DNA of 64,000 nucleotides from NCBI GenBank assembly GCA_022036555.1, contig CM039129.1:39462051-39526050 (forward strand). Direction: 5' to 3'. Shown here piece by piece: positions 1-11,823 of this stretch. The DNA is from Microstegium vimineum (lineage: Eukaryota > Streptophyta > Magnoliopsida > Poales > Poaceae). The number at the start of each line of letters is the position of its first letter. The stretch's first letter is position 1. The translations under genes and the position numbers were made by a program. The notes under the pieces are model-generated. The model worked only from the letters and a program-made list of their open reading frames with translations. It was not told the origin of the DNA and did not search any database.

Positions 1-3000
1 TGCTTTTAATGGCTCTCTAGTAGAGCATGTTCTGATTATGTTGTAGGTTATGAAGTATAGAGACAGGAGATCATTAAGTTGCCGCTGCACCAAATTTCTG
101 TTGACATACTCTATGAAGAAGTATAGCACACGCACCTGCTGGAAATCAGCAGGGCGGCAGTGCCGCACCTCCTACCTCAGTAGCAGCTAAAATCAGTCCA
201 AGCTATGGATGAAGCCTACAACATGTTCATAAGAAAAGTGAAGATGAAGAGACCACCTCATCCATTACATTCATAAGGGTGGTAACAACTAAATCTCAAG
301 TGCATGTTATTTTCACATTTTACTCCTTTGTGTCTTATGTAGCTACTTAGGGAAATAAAGCACTTGAGGTTATATATATTGGTTGCTGGTCATAGAAGAA
401 GAATATGATTAGAATTGAATTGATCATCCACACTAAGTAACATAGATGACTTGAGTTTCCTTTGTGGACTTCAAACCAAGAATTTCAAGATGAAGAAAGC
501 ATACTTTGAGTTGGTTTGAGGGATTCAAATACTTGGCTCACATTGAAGAATACAAGTAAATTTCAAGAAGGTCAAGAATGAAGAATCAATCTCAAGTCAA
601 GTAGAGACACTTATCACTCACAATTCAAGAACTCTCTACTTGATGGATTCTTGTCATATGGTAGATTGGCAAAATCTCATTCTCATATTATGGCCATCTA
701 CATGCTCTAATGGCTGTAAGTATTTCTTGGCATATTTCAATTTGATTATCCTTTTGTTGCCATGACCTAGACATAGAGTGAAATCCTAAGTTCTTAATTG
801 AATAAAGTGCTATATGAGAAATTCAAATACTTAGAGCACTTATAAAAATGGACCTCACTCTATGACTAGTGTTGTGAGACTAACCTTTCTATCTAAGTGA
901 TATTTGTGGTCTCACTAGCTAATTGAGAATGTGTTTCTTAAGTGGAGTGTGCTATCATAGGAAGGTCATCAATCCAAAACTATGTGATGTACTCTCTCTC
1001 TAGTTAATTTGGAGTTGATTTGTCTATGTTAGACACTCATCATAATATGGATTAAACCTACCCTTTGGACTTAATTGACCAACCATGCACATTCACATTT
1101 CTATTCCACTAAAAGGGTGTGCATGAGGCTTTGAGGGAGATTTAATCCATGTTATGAGGTTTCTCTATTTTGGTAGACTACTTGCCATCCACATATAAAG
1201 GGTTACTAAATGAGAAACTAGTTCTTGTGTTACTAATGACCTCTTGTATTTGAGCTTGTTTATAAAAAATCAAGAAGAGGTTGTGCTTGAATTGGATGAA
1301 TCACAAGCCTAAAGGTTGCTCTTCACCTAAAGTAAGAAGAGATTGATTTAGACAAACTATATTTGAAGAATTCACAAGATTACAAGAATTTATAAGATGA
1401 ATGAATGGAAATAATATCTTGTGAAGTATTCTCATCTAAATTCACCTCAAGATTGGACAAGAAGAGAAAAATTGTGAAATATCAAATCTGTCCAGGAAAA
1501 ATTAGAAATCTGAGTTGGCTGCCTTCAAGCATTGATTTGGAAGTTCAAACACTATTAGATTGTCTTGAAACTTTGTGAACATGCTATACACATCTAGTAC
1601 TTGTTGATGTAGAGTTGACATGAAGATTGGTTTAGAATAAAATCAGTTTTGAGTTGATTTATGTCAGTCTCAGCAGTGTAGTTTCAGACTTGAGCAGTTT
1701 TGGTAGAAAATTGGTTTGACTTCTCAAATGATATCCAAATGGGCTAAAACTTCTACAGAAGTTAAAGGACATGTACATTCATACCTCTACCAAGTTTCAT
1801 CAATACTGGACTAGTATTTTGAGAGATATGAAGTTTTCTCTGAGGTGGACAAAAGCTGAAAACTGAGTGTTTTTCAGACCTAGCAGTCTTGGTAGAAAAT
1901 TGTTTTGACTGACCAAATGATGTCTAAATGAGCTGAAACTCTCACAACAGTTAGAGGACACATAAATACACATATCTACCAAATTTTATGCATAGTGTAT
2001 TAGTAATCTGAGATATATGGATTTTTCTTCAAGAAAGGCAAATCGGAAAATTCAGTGTATTTCAGACTTTAGCAGTTAGTGGAAAGTTAATTTGACTGAT
2101 AAAATGGAGTCCAAATGAGCTGAAATTTTGACATAAGTTAGAGGACTCATGTATGAACATCTCCACAAAATTTCATGCATATTGGTCTAGTGGTCTGAGA
2201 GATATGAATTATTTTCAATGAAGAGAAAATCTGAAAACTGACTCCTTGGAATTGAATTGCAAGTTGCTTGAAGGAGTTTGGAATCAGTTGGTATATAGTA
2301 TGAACTTCTGACCCTTCACCCAGGTTCGTTGATATGCATGAGTGTACTTTGTGTACCCTTGTATGCACACATTGAGGGGGAGTTTAGCAAATATCTTGTG
2401 GGACAAATGGTTTCTTTCAAATTCATGATTATGTTGTCTCACACATTCGAGAAATATGGATGGATGGTTCCTTTAGATTCTTTGGCTGCCTCACATTTAT
2501 ACTTGGATGTCTTGGTCTTTATAAATCAAGAGCTTCTGGTTTAGTGTTGGATGCCCCACTCCCATAGTGGAACATATTGTGAATGAGTTGGAGAGCAATA
2601 ATTGATTTGTGGACTTTCATTGTTAGTTCTCCACTCTATAGCTCTTCAAGTGCTCATGATCCATCCCATTGATTACCCAGGATCTTATCAACAAAAGTGG
2701 TAACTCCTAGTTCAAAATTTGCAAGTTTTTATGAATTTTACCTTTTTGCTCTCTATGTGAGTTTCTTTAGGTAAAGAAAGAACTAGGAACCTAATATGGA
2801 TCTTGGATGATCATGAAAGCTCTATTTCACCACATTTCTTCGAGTGATAACTATGGCTATCCAAATCATCAATTTTCACTTATGATGGTCATATTAATAT
2901 GGTGATATATCTACCTTGGAGGTGGTATGTTCTCTTTGACATAATTTCAATTGTTACAATTTTATAATGCCTTGACCAAGATATAGGATGAACTCCTCTA

Positions 3001-3191
3001 GACTCTTAAACCGATTTAAGTGCATTTCACAAGTAATTTGAATACTTGATGCACATATTAAGGGGGAGCTCATTCTATGTCTTGTGTCTTTGAGACTAAC
3101 CTTTTCTTCTAGTGAATTTGTATAGTCTCTCGATGAGAATGGGTTTCTCATGAGTATGCTACATTGACTCAATCCAAATTGGTAAAAGTTG

Positions 3192-4496
3192 TGTCGGATG
3201 CCTAGAAATAGGGTACCCAAATTACCAGACTCCACAAAAACAAAAATCACCATCAGGGGCTCTTCCGCCTCGCCCGAGCTAAGGTGACGTCACCCAAGAC
3301 GTCATCAACCGTCGGGGGCTCTTCCGCCTCGCCCGAGCCAAGATGGCGTCGCCCGTGACGTCATCGACCCTCGAGGGCTGTTCCACCTCGCCCGAGCCAA
3401 GATGGCGTCGCCCGTGATGTCATCAACCCTCGGGGGCTCTTCCGCCTCGCCCGAGCCAAGATGGCGTCGCCCGTGATGTCATCGACCCTCGGGGGCTCTT
3501 CCGCCTCGCCCGAGCCAAGGTGGCGTCGCCTAAGACGTCATCAACCCTTGGGGGCTCTTTCGCCTCGTCCGAGCCTAGATGGTGTCGCCCGTAACGTCAT
3601 CTACCCTCGAGGGCCCTTCCGCCCCGTCCGAGCCCGGCAAACGTCATTCGTGACGACCCTCGCCCTCGGAGACTTCATCGCCATGCTGCAACCCAAGGCA
3701 CTCTAGCCCACAAAGTCAAAAGGTCCACAGTACACTCCGTCCTCAGGGATGGGGTTCAGAGCATGAGCCACCATGCTGACCCCTGTTCACCCTGCGGTAC
3801 AGGGTCCTGTGTTGCCTAACCGACGACTTCTGTGTGTGATATCCACGCCATGGCTCCGAAGGACACTCCAATAAGGATTAGGGCGTTATCAAGCACTGTA
3901 CGACGGAACGCGGGGGTGTCTGGTCCTGTGCGACCAACCACCGCCCATGCCTGGAAACGGGGAACAACAGGGTTTTCGGTCACAGGGTGCATGGCTACAG
4001 CTCATCAGGGGCGAACAGGACTCGGACATGTGTCCACTGGCGCAATCTTCTTCAAGAAGGAAGATAGGATGAAGACAAAGGCTTCCTTCGGCAGCAGCCC
4101 AAGCCGGGCCCACGTTCACTCCCTCTCTCTCTACTATACTCCTCCATCTCTCCCTACGTATAAAGGGAGGGAATGGACCCCAATCTCAGGGGGACTCGAC
4201 ATTCCAACTCTCATTCACACACACTCAAACTCGCACACACACGAGCACTCACCAGAACCAAGAACCTCATACGCAAGAGACCTGGGAACCGCCTTCCCTC
4301 TCTCACCAAAAGCTTGTAGCTCCCCTCTACGAGCTCTCCGCGCTCGGTAATACAACCCCGCAACACACTGGACGTAGGGCGTTCGTGCTCGAACCAGTAT
4401 AAACCTCCGTGTTCTCCGAGCGCAACCATCCGAACTCCGACACGCTTAGAAATTTACTTGTTGGCCGTCTAGACCCCGCCATTTTAGACACCGACA
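3192..4496 (+). mobile_element. Solo LTR G (gypsy-type) inside element F
   Basis: Starts TGTCGGATGCC and ends ACACCGACA, and is flanked on both sides by the same five bases AGTTG (3187-3191 and 4497-4501), a perfect target-site duplication. No internal region is present, so this is a solo LTR left by LTR-LTR recombination. It is GC-rich in AT-rich surroundings. A TATAAA box lies at 4159-4164, giving the + orientation. The 5' half carries a 59-bp tandem array. Open frames inside it (for example 3832-4350) are not convincing genes. Confidence 0.88.
3256..3668 (+). repeat. 59-bp tandem repeat, about seven units
   Basis: The GGGGGCTCTTCCGCCTCGCC motif recurs with an exact 59-bp period (reference C at 3260, 3319, 3378, 3437, 3496, 3555 and 3614). 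Each unit also has CCGAGCCAAGATGGCGTCG and GTGACGTCATC parts, the latter containing the palindrome TGACGTCA. The array sits in the U3-like part of solo LTR G, upstream of its TATA box, so it could act as an enhancer array (inference). Confidence 0.9.
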
Positions 4497-5898
4497 AGTT
4501 GTCTCTCATATTCATTTGGATTGCAATCTTATCTTGTTAGTTGCTACTCTCCATAATATAGCTTAAATTCCCTTATTTGGACTTAAAATGGCCAAAAGTG
4601 CATATGTTCTTGTCTTCCACATATATATGTATGCACTATCAAAAAGGGGGAACTTAGTCTATGCTATGAGGTTTTGCAATTAGTGATCTACATGCCTTCC
4701 ACATCCAAAATGGTCACTAGTTGTGAAACTCTAGCTTGTGTAGTTTAATGTTATCTCTTGTTTTTGTAAGCATTTACCAGGCATTATCTTTGTGACATTA
4801 TGAGATACAAGCATGTATTCCAATTGGCATCAACTTGGGAAGATTCCTTCAATTGGTGTCATACTATGAAGATCATATTTCAATTGATATTGTTGGACAA
4901 TCTTCCAATTTGGTATATCAAGAAATATGTCTTCAATTGGTATCTCAAAATTACAACAAGAGCTAGCTATGGACTTTCAATTGATATCAAGCCCCCAAGT
5001 TTGTGATATCTCCTTGAAGATGATGATGATGAGAGATGGGCACAAATAAGATCTTTTTGCTTGAACAAGTTCCAAGCCCATCAAAGCACTAAATTCAAAA
5101 TAATCATCATGATGGAGACTATGAGGCTTAGAACAAAGGTATATCACTCCATGAACTCTTGTACTACCTTTGTGCATCTAGGCCCTTACATGCTAGTGTG
5201 TGCATGTGTATGCAATAATTTGAGTCACACCATAAGTTTGTTCTTGTGGTGACGATTAGAGAATGAGTTAGATATTTGGTTGATACCTCTTGTGGTGATA
5301 GCATGAGTTTGTCTTATGATAAAACTGTCATCTAAGTGAGGTATGAGTCAAATATGCTATCTTCTCAAGAATCTTGACTTAATTTGTTGTATACTTTGTT
5401 TGGTAGCAAATATAAAAACTAAATCCTACCTCTTGACCTCACTTCTACCTGATTTCTTCCTTTGGTAGAGAGATCCTTTTTGAAGATTAATGCCAAAGGG
5501 TGAGAAATATTAAAAGTGTAAGGGGTATAAAAAAAGATTGATATGTAAAGGGGAGAAATCTGTTGTGTGTGCAAGGATAGTTGTGCTGACTGTCACAGGT
5601 GCGGCAGTGCCGCTCTCAGAGTGGCAATGCCGCCCAGTGTAATTTCAGTATTTATTATCTCTGATTTGTATAACTGTCATGAGCATCACGTTTATCTTGA
5701 TGACACCTTGCACCCCACAGATGCTATGATATAGGAGAGTTCTCACACTTGTTCCTTAATATGTGCATTTGGCATTTGAGGCCAAATTTGAATTCCCTTC
5801 AATGCACACATTTAGGGGGAGCTCACTATATCATAGGATCAAAAATCTAAATGTTTATCAATCTCTTCTAAGCTTTAATTGTATTGTCATCAATCACC

Positions 5899-5912
5899 AA
5901 AAAGGGGGAGAT
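5899..5912 (+). other. Final polypurine tract of element F
   Basis: The purine run AAAAAGGGGGAGA lies directly before the LTR start (TGAAAGTAC at 5913), the normal position for the plus-strand primer of reverse transcription. Confidence 0.7.
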
Positions 5913-7977
5913 TGAAAGTACATCTATCCATTTAGTGGGTTTTGGTGAAATGAATGACAATACAATTAAAGGTCTAACAAGTTTGCTAAGTGTATCAAAC
6001 GTTTAACAAGAAAAGCAAACTTGATGGTATTCCACACAATGTTGAATGAAGGTCAATTTCTGTATTGTTGTATTGAAAGATCATGGGAATAATCTAGTTC
6101 AACCAAAAGACAACAATGCAAATGGAATCAATGAAATGGCTTCTATGTTGTGGGATATCATAGTATCATGTGAAAGCAAGCATGTTTGGCAAATTGGCAA
6201 ATGGAAAATGAGACATGAGTTGATAGTTATGGATTGGTCTCTATATTGGATTGCTTTACATAAACAAGAAGAGTTAGATAGTAAACTAGTGTTGATCAAG
6301 GATTGAATAATGAATCAATAGTGCATTAGTGAGAAAACACCAAGCAAAGGTCAAATGACAAAGGAGACAATGTATATTGGATATAATATGGTCTCTACTT
6401 TAGTTTGCTTGTATGGACAAAGATTTGGAGAATCACTTTGCATTAATATGATCAAGCTAGAAGTTTGAAGATAGAGATTGAAGTGAGTGATAGGAGTGTC
6501 AAACCAAAATAAGAAAGATCTAAGGAATTGTGAATTGGCTTGACCATATTGATATGGAGTCTCATATATCAAAGCTTGATTGATCTCAACATTCATATCT
6601 ATAAGATATTCAAGCAAGGATCACAATATTGAAGAAATGATTTTCAATCGGTGCTTAATATGATGTGACTTGAGTATGACTTGATAGGGTGAAGATAGCA
6701 AGGAAAAGACTTCGAGGTACTAAGCAAAGGTGAAGGTCAAGGAGACCGAGGTACTATGGCTAAGGTGAAGAAGAGAGTACTTGCATTGAGTCGAAGTACT
6801 AATCGAGCTATGAGGATTCATATTATGTTGAGGATCAATTTATTAGTGGAAGTGACTTGAAGCCATGGGCTGAATTCATATGTGTTGCAAAGATTCAAGT
6901 CACAAGCTCTAAGGTGTGTTTGCTCAAAGAGATGAGATAATGATGATTGCAAACACATGCTCAAGGTATTATAAGAATGAGGACAACACATTCAATGGTG
7001 CAGCCCCAAATTATCAAAGGATGCGGTGACCAACTCAAAAGCATTTAAATTATTTGATGTTTTCAATTTGAGTTTAGGAAAGGCCGTACTACAAAGGGGG
7101 ATGCAATGTGCATGCTTAAATGTGCAACCAAGTGCTCAAATTCCACCAAACATACTCTCATACCTTGCCCAGACTCCCTGCAAAATAGTTTTTCATTCGG
7201 AGCATTTTTGGGCAGAGCGCCAGTGCTGGGGATCTAGCAGTGCCGAGCTTAAGTCCAGCAGTGCCGGACCTGAGCGGCAGTGCCACGACTTAAAGTTACC
7301 GTTGGACAGCAGGAAGTATTTCTATTCCCTCCCTGCTGCCCCCAACGGTCATCTCGACCATTCTCTTCCTAGTGCTCACAGCAGCAGCTCTCTCTCTCTA
7401 ACTCCATTGTAGCCCCTCAAGCTTCTCTCTTTGATTCCTCTCCAATCCTTTGAGAGATTGAGCCTCCAAACTCCATTAGAGAGCAACCCAAACTGTTCTT
7501 CATTGACTAGAGCACTTGGTTCACGTTCAAGCCGGTGGATTGCATTCGTTACTCTTGGAGCTTGCTCCTAGCCGGCTAGAGCGTCGCCCGTGGAGCTTTC
7601 CAACTTGTGTGGCAGCCCCGGGAGGTTTGTAACCATCTCATTGCAGCTAAGAAATCACCCCTCACTTTAAGAGTTCACTCTCTTGATTTGAGAACGAGGG
7701 AAGGACAAGCCTTGTGTGGCGAGCCTAAGCCTTGTGTGGCAAACCTCAACAACGTGGACTTAGGCCAGCTTTGGTGGTGACGCCGAACCACGGGATAAAT
7801 ATTGTGTCACTTGTGTTTGTGTCGTTTGCTTTACTTGCATTTGTCCTAAAGGTGATTTCTAGGGTTTGGTCCCGATCTACTTGGTGGTGCAGCTCCTACA
7901 TATTCCAAGTGGTACTAGTGGTTCCCTACACCTCTAGGAGGGTTTTCATTGAAGCACAATTTCCATTCTAGTTATAC
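5913..7977 (+). mobile_element. 3' LTR of Sirevirus-like element F
   Basis: Follows the polypurine tract and begins TGAAAGTACATC. The right end is less certain: D-element gag coding resumes at about 7983, and the last plausible CA end is near 7977. It contains repeated GGCAGTGCC/GCAGTGCCG motifs (about 7218-7290) of the kind also seen in the internal region. The sharp switch to gag sequence at the right means F inserted into element D, with its 5' part outside the window. Confidence 0.6.
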
Positions 7978-7982
7978 ATTTT

Positions 7983-8598
7983 GAATCGGCACACCTTGTT
8001 GCATCGGCCAAGCAGTTGCCGGTGACTGATAGCCAGCTGAGGCTTGCAACTCTTGTATCCTGGGATGATAGATTTGATTTGTAGCCACTGTGGGTTGAAG
8101 AGCTACGGCCGATGCAGGCTGACTGACGCTCGACATGGTTGATCACATCGACCAAGAATTTACCGATGTAGGCTGATTAACTATCGGCGCGTCTTGTTGC
8201 ATCGGCCAAGCATTCGCCGATAACCGATAACCGGCGGGTGTTTGTTCTTGTTGTACCCTTGATTGACCGCTTGGACTCACGGGTACCGTAGCTTGAGTAG
8301 CTATTGCCGATACAGGTTGATTGACAATCGGCATACCTTGTTGCCTCGGCCAAGAAGTTGCTGATAACTGATAGCCAGCTGACGCCTGTCGTTCTTGTGG
8401 CGCCGGATAATTGATAGCACAGCTACCTTGATTGGCCAGTGCTCTAGTTTGGAGAACCATTGCCGCCATGGGTTGACCTGCAACCGTTGGGCCTTGTTGT
8501 ATCGACAAGTGATTTGCCGATGGTTGGGTGTACGCTTGCAGATTCCCTGTTGACAAATGCATCATCGGCTATACTGATGTTGCCGATGCCATGGGAAC
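7983..8598 (-). pseudogene. gag C-terminal part of gypsy element D (split by element E)
   Basis: Read on the minus strand this is a Q/P/S/A-rich Gag segment built from diverged repeats containing ASAGYQLSAT and WPxQQGxPIVNQP. Repeat-related DNA begins near 7986, 8184, 8328 and 8487. The frame continues across the E insertion from 21307-21908: KVP on that side joins MASATSV here in phase once E and one copy of GGAAC are removed. Stops interrupt it just after the junction (TAG) and at 8143-8145 (TGA), so it is non-functional. The left edge abuts the LTR of element F. Confidence 0.72.
8594..8598. repeat. Left target-site duplication of element E (GGAAC)
   Basis: GGAAC here is repeated exactly at 21307-21311, directly after the 3' LTR. 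A five-base duplication is typical for gypsy integrases. It shows that both element ends are original and that E inserted into the gag of element D. Confidence 0.93.
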
Positions 8599-11081
8599 TG
8601 TGACACCCTGTGTCAAGCTTGCATTAGGAGCATCATTAGCCACTAAGCACATCATTTCATTGCATTCATGTTTGCATATGCTATCATCTCATGTGTGTGT
8701 TTATGTGCTTTGAAACTAGAATTGAATAGGTGTTTTGTGCTTAATCTTGTGCTTAACCTGTTTAGTTAGCCTTTGTTTTGCTTAGAGTAAAAGTGTGGTT
8801 TGTTTTTGTTTAGTTACCCTGCTTAGTTTACCAAATAAAAGAAAATGGAGAAGGAAATCAGAATCGAGGCAGGCCGAGCACCACCCCTCGATCTCGACCC
8901 CGCCGCTCGGAAGGCTCGATGACGGACTGAGGGTCCGAGCGAACGACCCCAGGCCAGAGGCTCGACCGAACCCGAGGCTCGATCGACCAGTCAGTCTATC
9001 GATGCCCCACCCTCGAGTTCTAACCCTCGACGTCTACCCTCGATGACGGACTGAGGTTTGAGCGAACGACCCCAGGCCAGAGGCTCGACCGAGTCGGAGG
9101 CTCGATCCGCCGATCGACCCTACCCTCGATATCGACCCTCATCCTCGAGTAACCGAGGGTCTTGCTCGACAGTCGCCTCGAGTGCCTCTGTGTGTCTCGA
9201 GCCCGTTCCCGAAATGATTTCCTACTCTGTTTTCAGTTGTATGCCTTGCTTGTTTGTTTTTATCTAGAGTTGGTAGAATCTTGTTGCTAGTTTCTGTTCA
9301 GTTTAAGTTATAGCCTGTTTTGTCCTGCTAGCTAGTAGCTCGAGCCTTAGTAGCTTTGTGGTAGTTCTTTTGGGTGTATGCTTAGAATCTCTGTTAGTGT
9401 GTTAAATCTTGTTCAAGCATCATCCCTGCACCATTCAGTTATTTATTTATGCATTGCAATCATTTAGGATCCGTGGAGGAACATCAGGAGCCCACAGAGA
9501 CAGAAGTCCAGGAAGTACAGGAGTTGTACGAGGAGTACCAAGAGCTCGACACTAACCTTCCTGAGTGCCCTGACCACCAACCCTCCACCTTCTCTCAAGG
9601 CAAGCCCCGGAGCATTCTTAAGCCTCCCAGTTTTTACAACTTAATCTACTTGAGTATTTTATACTGTGATGCATTAGGTAATAGGAGTTGTTTTGAATCC
9701 CAAATTGATGCATTACCTTCCTTGATATTTTTTTTACCTACCTTGTTACCCTGTTAATAAGAAGTAAAAGCAACCGCTTAGCATGCTTAGAAATAATGGT
9801 TACCTTTCTTTTATGTTTTATATTATCCCTTGTGGGTAATACTATCACGGTTGGCTATATTTCGCTATCGTGGAAAGAACCTATGGTAGTAATGAAATAC
9901 GGTCAACTGGAAGGCAAGTGCACCAAGTGGTTTAGACTTGGGGGCAGTCCGTCCGTTGGATCGTGTAGGTTTGTGCACGATGGTGGCCCTCTTACATCTT
10001 TGAATGCGCCCTTTCGCATAGGGGCCGTTGTGAGTATCGACCCCGAAGCCGAGTAAACACTGTCCGGGCCGGAGCTCGCTCTGCTGTGAGCACCCCTCTA
10101 GACTGTAGGCATGATCTGCCCCGTGGTGGCCATCTATTTTCTACAATTGGGGTGGACCAATGCAAGCCCGCGTCGTTTACCACCTGGACTTTGTTGAGCG
10201 GTAACCTAATGCTGACCCGACGGGGTAAAGTATGGGCGTGTGTTAAAGGTAATCTTACCAGCTGGTGTATATCGATTCGAATTGCCGCCCCCCACTGGAT
10301 ATGGGGGATTATGCTGAGCTTCACCACGGTACAACTCCATGCGACATCTTAATGGTTCTACTAAAATATTGATGAAGGAACTGGATATATGTTACTATAC
10401 TATTTGGGTAGAATCAAGTGTGTGCTCTAGTATAGATGCAATAACCTAGAAATAATTAGTAGGATAAAAGATGACTGCTCACCGCATCATTAAAGTAAAC
10501 TCCTTTAATTTTAAGCATTTCCGCAAAGTAAAGCTTACCCAACCCCAGATACAGCCATGCATATCCTTGGAGTCTTTATTTTCAGTTAGACGGGTAAGTC
10601 TAGCTGAGTACATTCCCGTACTCAGGGTTTATCCCTTTTGTTGCAGATGGCCAAGTATACATTGGCTATTGTAAGCACTGTCTTTATCCTTTCTACGGAG
10701 AAGATGAGTAGGCCTTGGGCAAGGTCTTCTACAAGCTCACCTTTTGCTGTTGCCGGACCTGACGTTGTGGGCACCCCTGTCTTTTAAAAACCTCAAGTTC
10801 AGTTTCAAACAATGTTTTATTTGGCCACATGTGTAGTGGCGTAAGTACTACTTTTATTTGGAACAAGGTGTTGTAATAACTTTATTTCATACTTTAAGTT
10901 TTTCCTTTGATTCGTGACTCATTCGAATGTGTATCCCTGAATGTACGCGATCCTGAGTTGATGTAAGAAATCCTTCGAGATTTCCGGACTACCGGGTTTA
11001 TATGGGCTCAAGTGTTTTAAATGGTAGTTAAGTCAGCTACATTAGCACTTGATCTCTTATAATCTGGGCGGTTCCGTCACA
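8599..11081 (+). repeat. 5' LTR of element E (2,483 bp, internally deleted)
   Basis: Begins TGTGACACCCTGTG and ends GGTTCCGTCACA. It is collinear with the 3' LTR: the offset is 9,043 up to position 9140 and 10,225 from 9141 on, so exactly 1,182 bp (18184-19365 of the 3' LTR) are absent here and no other length difference exists. Differences seen are 8618 C/A, 8984 C/T and 9003 T/C, two of them at CpG. The small open frames inside it are repeated unchanged in the other LTR and are not genes. Confidence 0.93.
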
Positions 11082-11823
11082 GCTGATATCGGAGCATTGT
11101 TCAGGTATCCTCTTTCGTTTGAGCAAGTTTTCAACTAAACTGGTATTTTCAAAACTATTTTTATAAACTACTTTCGAAAACTTGGGTGCCAGAGTCTAGT
11201 CCTTAAGCCCTATGCTAGGAAATCAGGTGGCTTAGTTATACTAACTTGGTTCCGGGTTTTGCTCATGCTGGATCTTTGTAATTTGCCGGGCTATCATTCT
11301 TGGGAAGAATGATACTAGGTTCGAAAACTTGCATTAAAACTATTTGTGAGATGTGAGAGTAGACCTTCCAACCGTTGGTCAAGGGAAGAGATATCTTGAT
11401 GCTTAAGGATATGCGAGCTTTCACGCGGACATGTCTGAGAAGTATGAAATGCTGGGTGGGTTTTCCGAGCTTAGTGCATAAGGTTTTGGTATCTAACTGG
11501 TACGTACTTGGTACATATCAGGAAGTGCCCGGTGATTTTTCTGCATTGGGTTTTGTTCTTGGGCTGAAATGAATTTTCTGCAGGTACACTAACTACGCAA
11601 CCGTGTAGAACGAATAACTGCGTAATGAGAGATCGTCTTGCCACCGACTAGAACGTTAGGACTTACGAGTCATTCTAGTTGAGTGAGAACGTAGTTACGA
11701 TCATGCATCATGTTTATATTCTTGTATCATGTCATCCCTCCCCTTAAATTGTAATCATCCCCTTTTGATAAAAATGACCAACTTATACCTGTCTCACGAG
11801 AGTCGAAACCCCTTTTTCTTCAG
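11082..11823 (+). other. Untranslated leader of element E
   Basis: 740 bp between the 5' LTR and the first long ORF, with no convincing coding potential. It ends in CCCCTTTTTCTTCAG directly before the ATG at 11824, which looks like a plant 3' splice site. Splicing from an upstream donor is possible but unproven. Confidence 0.5.
11084..11095 (+). other. Primer binding site of element E
   Basis: TGATATCGGAGC, two bases after the 5' LTR, matches the classic initiator-Met tRNA complement TGGTATCAGAGC at 10 of 12 positions. The two mismatches are unusual for so young an element. Confidence 0.7.

Larger units (their letters stand above)
1..5912 (+). mobile_element. Sirevirus-like Ty1/copia element F, 3' internal region (interrupted by a solo LTR)
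   Basis: AT-rich, essentially non-coding sequence leading into a copia-type 3' LTR. It carries several polypurine tracts of the AGGGGGAG type (about 2374-2382, 3061-3068, 4641-4652, 5814-5821 and the final one at 5899-5911); repeated tracts before the 3' LTR are a known hallmark of the Sirevirus lineage. Short palindromic GGCAGTGCC motifs occur near 152 and 5603 and again inside the LTR. I see no readable gag or pol; those would lie left of the window. The block 3192-4496 is a later solo-LTR insertion. Open reading frames here are short and look like chance. The lineage call is inference from motifs. Confidence 0.6.

Noticed and set aside
3256..3668. Regular 59-bp repeat resembling a CRISPR array
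   Set aside because: Units are contiguous without unique spacers, and the DNA is plant nuclear; it is an LTR tandem array.
3832..4350. 172-codon open frame
   Set aside because: Lies inside solo LTR G across its TATA box; no domain.
9449..10674. Several open frames of 67-111 codons on both strands
   Set aside because: They lie in the 5' LTR of element E and are repeated unchanged at 19674-20899 in the 3' LTR; identity reflects LTR youth, not coding.
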